This document shows, in pieces, positions 28,601 to 33,610 of a stretch of 33,610 nt of DNA. The position numbers and the translations under genes were made by a program. Each line of letters opens with the position of its first letter. Within the stretch, counting starts at the first letter, position 1. The DNA is from Candidatus Aalborgicola lynettensis. GTDB taxonomy: Bacteria > Pseudomonadota > Gammaproteobacteria > Burkholderiales > Burkholderiaceae_C. The DNA is taken from the NCBI GenBank assembly GCA_016719405.1, contig JADJZE010000011.1, positions 1 to 33,610 on the forward strand, given 5' to 3'. The notes under the pieces are model-generated. The model saw only the letters and a program-made list of their open reading frames with translations, did no database searches and was not told the origin of the DNA.

Positions 28601-29998
28601 CTATTTTTTCCCCAACACCGCCACCACCGCCTGCGCCGTGCGCCCAGCCGCCCCCCGGTGCGCCAGCCCCAAGGAACGGGCAGCACTGCGGGCCTGTTGC
28701 AGTTCCGGCGGCGACTGCACCAAAGCCAGCACCTGCGCCACCGCCCAGGGCAAATCTGGCGCCACCCACGCAGCCCCCGCTTCGCTGGCCAGCTCCGCTG
28801 CCTGGGCAAAGTTGAACGTATGGGGCCCCATCACCACCGGGCAACCGCAGGCGGCGGCTTCAATCAGGTTCTGCCCGCCCAGCGGCGCAAAGCTGCCACC
28901 CAGCAGCGCGCAATCGGCCAGGCCGTAGTACAGCGCCATCTCGCCCAGCGAATCACCCAGCCAGATGTCTGCTGCCACCGGCTCCGCCGCCCAGCTGCTG
29001 CGCCGGGATACGGAGAAACCGGCCTCGTGGCACCGCTGCGCCACTTCGTCAAAACGCTGCGGGTGGCGCGGCACGATCAGCCACTGCACTTGATCTGCTA
29101 TTGTTTTCGTAGCTGCTTGCGCACGCGGGACGTGCGGAAATGGCACTTTTTGCTTCAAACATTGCAGCAGCATTTGCTCTTCGCCTTCGCGCGAACTGGC
29201 AAACAGCGACACGGCACGGCGCTGCGTGGCGTGCCAGGCGCGGCCCTGGGCCAGTTGCCGGGCGTCGGGCGTGGCGTCGAATCTTGAAGTTGCCCAGCAC
29301 GCCACGCACCGGGGGCGCCGAGTTGGGCCAGGCGTGGCGTCGGCATCGGTTTGCGCCCCCACGGCCTGCAGGGCGGCATAGGCCGGGCGCGGCCAGCCAG
29401 GGCGGGCGTTGGGCTGGCGCAGCGATTTGGCGCTGAGGGCGGGCGTTGACCAGGCACAGCGCAATGTGCGCCTGCGCGCAGGCGGCCACCATGTTGGGCC
29501 AGACTTCGGTTTCCACCAGCAGGCCCACATCGGGCTGGCCCCAGGCCGAAAACGCCGCACGGCGCCGGGTGTGTCCCACGGCTGCCAGACCTGCACATCG
29601 CCCGGCTGCAACAGGCTGTGGCCCGCACGCGCCCGGTGGCAGTGCCGTGGGTCAGCAGCAGACGGATGCCCGGCAACTGGGCGCGCAATTGCGCCACCAG
29701 CGTGGCGGCGGCGCGCGTTTCACCCAGCGAGACGGCGTGCACCCATACGGTGACTCGCGCTGCGGCAGCGCCGATGCCTCTGGAGACTCTGGTGCCCCGG
29801 GGCATGGGCAGCACCGGGTGCACCGGGTGCGGAACCGCATTGGTATTGAGGGCCGTGGCAGCGGGCGCCGCGTAATAACCCCAGCGCTCGGCCATGGCCT
29901 CGCCGTACACCGGCTCGGCGACGGCGCGGCGGCGCAGCTTGCGCACCAGCAGGGGCTGGGCGAACCACAACAACCAGGGAATAGAGCCAGCGGGTCAC
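28601..29998 (-). CDS. waaA: 3-deoxy-D-manno-octulosonic acid transferase WaaA/KdtA (frameshifted)
   Basis: This is an inner-membrane-bound GT30 enzyme that adds Kdo to lipid A. The start is probably GTG at 29998 (VTRWLYSL), giving the N-terminal anchor; after one change near 29965 FAQPLLVRKLRRRAVAEPVYGEAM follows. Other landmarks are VTVWVHAVSLGETRAAATLVAQL (with the catalytic Glu region), LLLTHGTATGR, SLFASSREGEE, LIVPRHPQRFDEV, DIWLGDSLGEMALYYGLAD, GGSFAPLGGQNLIEAAACG and VMGPHTFNF. At least four frame changes lie between 29965 and 29275. Between LLQCL and QWLIVPRHPQRF there are about 20 extra residues (KVPFPHVPRAQAATKTIA), coded by a copy of the dispersed element. The stop is at 28601. 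It is downstream of waaC by 52 bases, forming an LPS inner-core unit. Confidence 0.88.
29096..29154 (+). repeat. Dispersed two-hairpin element inside waaA (copy C)
   Basis: Plus strand: gctat (29097-29101), 7-base loop, gtagc (29109-29113), three bases, then ttgcgcac / gtgcggaa around a 7-base centre (one mismatch in the stem), then an aaatggcacttttt tail. The element lies antisense within waaA and is translated in frame, adding a linker that contains ATKTIA. Confidence 0.75.
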
Positions 29999-30050
29999 CC
30001 ACAGCCCTAGCGGCAAAACACCGGCGTGTCCAGGGGCTGTCCCACGCTTG

Positions 30051-31161
30051 CTACACAGCCTCCACACTGGGGTGCGGGCTCTCGAACACGCTGAGCTGTC
30101 GGTGATTTCGGTGGGGCCGGTGCGCCAGGCGGTATCAAAGTTGCAGATTTGCACATGCGGCAGATCCAGCGCCACGGCGATGTGGCTCACGCCGCTGTCC
30201 ACGCCAATCACACCGGCGCAGCGTGCCAGCGTGTCGGTGAGCGCGTCCAGCCCCAGCGTGGGCCAGACCCAGGCGTCGTTGAGCTGCTCGGCAATGGCGG
30301 CGCTGACCCAGGCGCTCGGCGTCGTTGCCGTGCGGCAGAGCGACAGAAAAACCGCTTGGTTGAGCCGTTGGCCCAACGCCACCCAGTGCGCCAACGGCCA
30401 CTCCTTGTCGGCGCGCGAAGTGCCGTGACCAACGCCACCCAGGCTTTGCGCGGGGCAAACGGGTTGGCGCCTGGCCCAGCGGGTCCGGGCGCTGACGGCC
30501 AGCGTGCCGCTTTGCAGGCGGTGGTGGTCGGGCCCGTCTCGCGGTGCAACCCAGCGCCGCCGCACGCAACAAACGCCCCGCCGCACGGCGTGTACGTGCG
30601 GTTCCATGGGCACGGCCACGTCGGCCACCCAGCGCGTGGGCGCCTCGTAACCGGGCCGTCGGTCTGGTTACCCAGGCCATAGCGGCGCCCGGTTGCGCTG
30701 GTGCGTGCCAGCCGGGCTACCAGGGCCGATTTGGTGAGGCCCTGCAAATCAATCACCGCGTCGTAGGCCTCGCTGCAAGGCGTCTTTGAACACCCGCCAT
30801 TCCTGGCGCGTTGGCTGCGAAAATGGACGTGCGCCAGCGGCGCAAGGTCGCAGGGGATGACATGCCGCACCCCGGCACAGCGGGCCACCAGCGGCGCAAA
30901 GGCGCGCTCCACCACCCAGTCAATCTGCACGCCCGGCACCGCCAGCGGATGTGCACCGCGGGCATGGTGTACGCACATCGCCCAGGACGACAGTTTGACG
31001 ATCAGCACCTTGGGCCTTGGCCCCGCCCACACGGGCCAGCGGCATAGCCCCTTCGTGGGAGCACGCTGGGCGGCCTTGACGGGCACCACGGTGTCGGGCT
31101 GGGGGGCGTTGGCTGCCAGTCGGGCGGCGCGTCGGCGTGTGCGTGTTTCCAGCAGACTCAA
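30051..31161 (-). CDS. waaC: Lipopolysaccharide heptosyltransferase I, WaaC-like GT9 (frameshifted)
   Basis: This is a cytoplasmic-face GT9 enzyme adding the first heptose to Kdo2-lipid A. The N-terminal strand PKVLIVKLSS leads, after a frame change near 30985, to the LGDV-type motif. Then come VQIDWVVERAFAPLVARCAGV, YDAVIDLQGLTKSALVARLA, TSRADKEWPLAHWVALGQRL and the sugar-nucleotide site GVIGVDSGVSHIAVALDLPHV, ending NFDTAWRTGP. About six frame changes are needed. The best end is TAG at 30051, inside ...VEAV-stop-QAW, where relatives may have Trp, so this stop could be a single-base error. The start is uncertain: a TTG at 31161 overlaps the phosphomannomutase stop (TTGA) but gives about 48 extra residues before KVLIVK, and a GTG at 31008 is the alternative. 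Confidence 0.8.
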
Positions 31162-32541
31162 TGCGCGGCCTCGGAAAAATGCGCGTCGGGCTTAACCTGG
31201 CGCAGCAGGGCCAGCATGTCGGCCTGAATGCGCTCCAGCGCCACGCAGCGGTGTGGCCTTCAAAACGCAGCACCAGCACCGGCGTGGTGTTGGAGGCGCG
31301 AATCAGGCCAAAACCATCGGGCCAGTCCACGCGCACGCCATCAATCGTATTGATGACCGCAGGGGCGGCAAAAGAAGCCTTGGCAACCAACTGCGTAACC
31401 ACACTGTGCGGTTCACCTTCAGCGCACTGCACATTCAGTTCAGGCGTTGAGAAGCTGGTGGGCAGGGCGTTGAGCAATACACCGGCGTCGGGCGCACGGC
31501 TCACAATTTCCAGCAAGCGGCAACCCGCGTAGGTGCCATCATCAAAGCCATACCAGCGCTCCTTGAAGAAGATGTGGCCGCTCATTTCGCTACCCAGGGC
31601 GAATCCACTTCGCGCATCTTTGGCCTTGATCAGCGAGTGGCCGGTCTTGAACATGAGGGCTTTGCCACCAGCCGCTTCAATGGTGGGCGCCAGGCGTTGC
31701 GAGCACTTTACGTCAAAAACAATGGTGCCACCGGGCACGCGGCTCAGCACATCCCGCGCAAACAGCATCATCTGGCGGTCAGGGTAGATGTTGTCGCCGT
31801 CGCGGGTGACGATGCCTAGGCGGTCGCCGTCACCATCAAATGCCAGGCCCAGTTCGGCGTCGCCACTTTTGAGTGCCGCCATCAGGTCGCGCAGGTTTTC
31901 GGGCTTGCTGGGGTCGGGGTGGTGGTTGGGGAAATTGCCATCCACTTCGCTGAACAGCTCGGTTACCTCGCAGCCAATGGCGCGCAGAATAGCCGGTGCC
32001 GAAGCGCCAGCAATGCCGTTGCCGCAGTCCACCACAATCTTGATCGGGCGCGCCAACTTGATGTCACCCACGATGCGGGCCGTGTAGTCGGCCAGCACAT
32101 CCACACTGCGCCGGCTGCCGCCGCTTTGCAGCACCCAACTCTCGGCCTCCATGGTGGCGCGCAGGGCCTGGATGTCGTCGCCATAAATGGCGCGCCCGCC
32201 CAGCACCATCTTGAAGCCGTTGTAATCCTTGGGGTTGTGGCTGCCGGTGACCTGGATACCGCTGGCGCACAGCGTGCTGGCGGCAAAGTACAGCATGGGG
32301 TGGTGACCATGCCCACGTCAATCACCGCTACACCGGCATCCTGCAAGCCGGCCATCAGTGCATCGGCCAGACCGGGACCGCTCAGGCGCCCGTCACGCCC
32401 CACTGCTACGGTGCGCTCACCTTGCTGCATGGCCATGGTGCCAAAGGCGCGCCCCAAACCACGGGCAACGTCTTCGTTGATGGTGCTGGGCACAATGCCG
32501 CGGATGTCGTAGGCTTTGAAAATGCTGTGTGAGAGTTGCAT
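31158..32541 (-). CDS. Phosphomannomutase/phosphoglucomutase (two frameshifts)
   Basis: This is a cytosolic alpha-D-phosphohexomutase interconverting hexose 6- and 1-phosphates for LPS and other surface sugars (AlgC/ManB type). ATG at 32541: MQLSHSIFKAYDIRGIVPS, the family N-terminus. The active-site phosphoserine is in QVTGSHNPKDYNGFK. Metal loop: LGLAFDGDGDRLGIV. Sugar-specificity loop: GSEMSGHIFF. Phosphate-binding loop: RASNTTPVLVLRFEG. Frame changes are near 32300 (VGMVTTPMLYFAAS) and near 31245, after which it ends QVKPDAHFSEAAH with TGA at 31158. About 460 residues is normal for the family. It heads the minus-strand unit with waaC and waaA, supporting a role in LPS precursor supply. 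Confidence 0.92.
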
Positions 32542-33024
32542 GCCGTTATTCCTGTGCGAATAGTCGATGGCAGGGGCATCTTTTATGCCTTTGTCGGAGT
32601 TTGCGATTGTAGGTGGGCCTTGGGTGGAGGTACCCCCAGCGACAGTCGGAGGCGACCCGTTTTGACCAACTCCAGTGCAGCGGTTGCCGCTGGTGGTTAC
32701 AGGGTTTGGGGTATGGGCCCCCGCCTCATACTGTCAAATGCCCAGAAATCGGCGGGGACCCATACCCCAAACCCTGTTGGGTGGCGCTGTAGAAAACATG
32801 ACGAGAATCCGACTGGGTTGGGTGTCGGGTCCGCAGCGTTTGCGGTCATTCAAGAGCGTGGTCCAGAGGACTATAGTTCCTGTCAAATTACCCCTTACAC
32901 AGTCGTTTGGGGTTACCAAGAGGGAGTGTCTCTTGGGACAGTTTTCGACAAGAGTCGCTGCTTTATGCACTCTAAATGGTTCGCGGCTTATTGCGATATG
33001 CTGAACTGAGGAGGGTTGCTTACC
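32542..33024. other. Region without a recognised gene; contains a long hairpin
   Basis: The left part should carry the promoter of the phosphomannomutase operon. The hairpin at 32699-32777 is described separately. From about 32860 the sequence becomes clearly richer in A and T than the rest. A plus frame ending at 33009 (...KSRCFMHSKWFAAYCDMLN) is open but unrecognisable and may be a gene fragment. Confidence 0.35.
32699..32777 (-). repeat. Long inverted repeat, 27-base arms
   Basis: Arms 32699-32725 and 32751-32777 are complementary at 26 of 27 positions with a 25-base loop. The only mismatch is C/A on the plus strand and becomes a G-U pair in minus-strand RNA. It lies 158 bases upstream of the phosphomannomutase start codon. 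It may be a leader hairpin, a terminator of an upstream unit or an insertion-type repeat. Confidence 0.75.
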
Positions 33025-33327
33025 GTGAAAGAAAAGATTAAGTTCGGTGTTCCATATTACGTTGACGATCTCCCCAATACTGAGGATGCGAGCAATGGAA
33101 ATGGCACCGTTGAGGAGATGAGTCGAAACCCAATTACTTTTTTATTGGGGACTTTGTTTTTATTTCTAGGCTTTGGGCTTCTATTGGCCGCCATCGCATT
33201 TTTTATTTTTGGATTCTCAAGTGGGACGTCTTCCGGAAGCGTCATTGGACTTTGGGTGGTGTTGCCACCTTTGGTGCTGATCATTTTGGTTGCCCTTGGA
33301 CTAGGAACATTCCTTCGATCAATTTGA
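33025..33327 (+). CDS. Small two-helix membrane protein, unknown
   Basis: The GTG at 33025 is preceded by AGGAGG at 33009-33014; a TTG at 33016 is in frame but too close to that site. The 100-residue product has a polar N-terminus (VKEKIKFGVPYYVDDLP), then two membrane helices at about residues 37-65 (TFLLGTLFLFLGFGLLLAAI) and 72-97 (GLWVVLPPLVLIILVALGLG). It ends RSI. I do not recognise a family. The frame is intact, and its AT-richer codon use differs from its neighbours, which suggests recent acquisition. The antisense frame 33057-33413 has no features of its own and is treated as a shadow. Confidence 0.6.
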   Translation: MKEKIKFGVPYYVDDLPNTEDASNGNGTVEEMSRNPITFLLGTLFLFLGFGLLLAAIAFFIFGFSSGTSSGSVIGLWVVLPPLVLIILVALGLGTFLRSI

Positions 33328-33610
33328 ACGGAGTGACCAATCTCGCGGGCGGGAAATTCATCGACAGAATTGAAATCGGCATTAACTAGTTCGGGGCTTC
33401 CAAGATGCTTCATTTGTTTCGAAACAGTGCGTTTTCAACACTGATTCGGGTACACCAATGAGGGCGCAGCATCTGACCGCTTTGGAACGAAGTCAATGTC
33501 TGCAATTGGCCTGATGCGGGTACCGATTCAAGCACCAATCTCATCGCTAATACGCCAGTGGCAACGCGGATTTTTAAGTGCCAAATAGACCGCTAGCCCA
33601 CGTATAACGT
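33328..33610. other. Right end, nothing recognised
   Basis: No frame shows a protein family and there is no tRNA, clear palindrome or terminator. The base composition stays richer in A and T than the bulk of the window. Confidence 0.3.

Noticed and set aside
33590..33610. Integron attC-like end at the right border
   Set aside because: The bases resemble a core site only loosely; there is no paired core or imperfect palindrome, and no integrase is visible.
1..33610. CRISPR arrays, rRNA, tRNA and insertion-sequence transposases
   Set aside because: No regularly spaced repeats, no cloverleaf or rRNA-like stretch and no transposase motif were seen on either strand by eye.

Overview
The window looks like a chromosomal piece of a betaproteobacterium of the order Burkholderiales, most likely Comamonadaceae (Rhodoferax-like). 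This is inferred from high GC, from protein families (two-domain Pap, PPK2 class I, the DUF2157/DUF4401-GDYXXLXY pair, DUF2145, a PEP-CTERM protein, WaaC/WaaA) and from remembered family sequence features. No database search was possible.

Almost every gene longer than about 100 codons is split over two or three reading frames. At most breaks I inspected closely, adding one base to a run of 3-5 identical bases restores the family sequence. I therefore read the breaks mainly as sequencing or assembly indels. Gene coordinates below span the reconstructed gene, and frameshifts are stated in each entry. Losses that a single base cannot repair (the cysteine-synthase-like gene and the PEP-CTERM gene) may be real.

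Layout: 1-415 unassigned; 416-3801 DUF3293 protein, YdcF-family protein, CNNM/CorC-type membrane protein and ApaH; 3788-6638 RhlE-type helicase and a PHA-synthase-like hydrolase; 6760-11443 two polyphosphate kinases-2 (pap and ppk2) flanking a periplasmic binding protein and an acyltransferase; 11566-13814 a broken cysteine-synthase-like gene and a membrane diguanylate cyclase; 13913-24734 a large minus-strand signalling block: hybrid kinase 1, then the chain FIST-hybrid kinase -> HD-GYP response regulator -> DUF2157 -> DUF4401/GDYXXLXY, whose genes overlap at their junctions; 25008-26815 DUF2145 protein, a His-rich exported protein and a YiaA/YiaB membrane protein; 27187-28459 a TPR protein and a PEP-CTERM protein with a terminator; 28601-32541 an LPS-core group (phosphomannomutase, WaaC, WaaA); 32542-33610 an AT-richer end with one small unknown membrane protein.

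The themes are storage polymers (polyphosphate, PHA), c-di-GMP and phosphorelay signalling, and envelope biogenesis. The most unusual feature is a dispersed element of about 60 bases with two hairpins: gctat-N7-(a/g)tagc-N3-ttrcgc-N11-gcgyaa. I find four good copies, one copy inside a signal-peptide coding region, one partial copy inside apaH and one degenerate copy. Stem bases change between copies while pairing is largely kept. Two copies contribute the same hexapeptide (ATKTIA) to the unrelated proteins ApaH and WaaA. Two further long near-perfect hairpins (26 and 27 bp arms) lie between genes.
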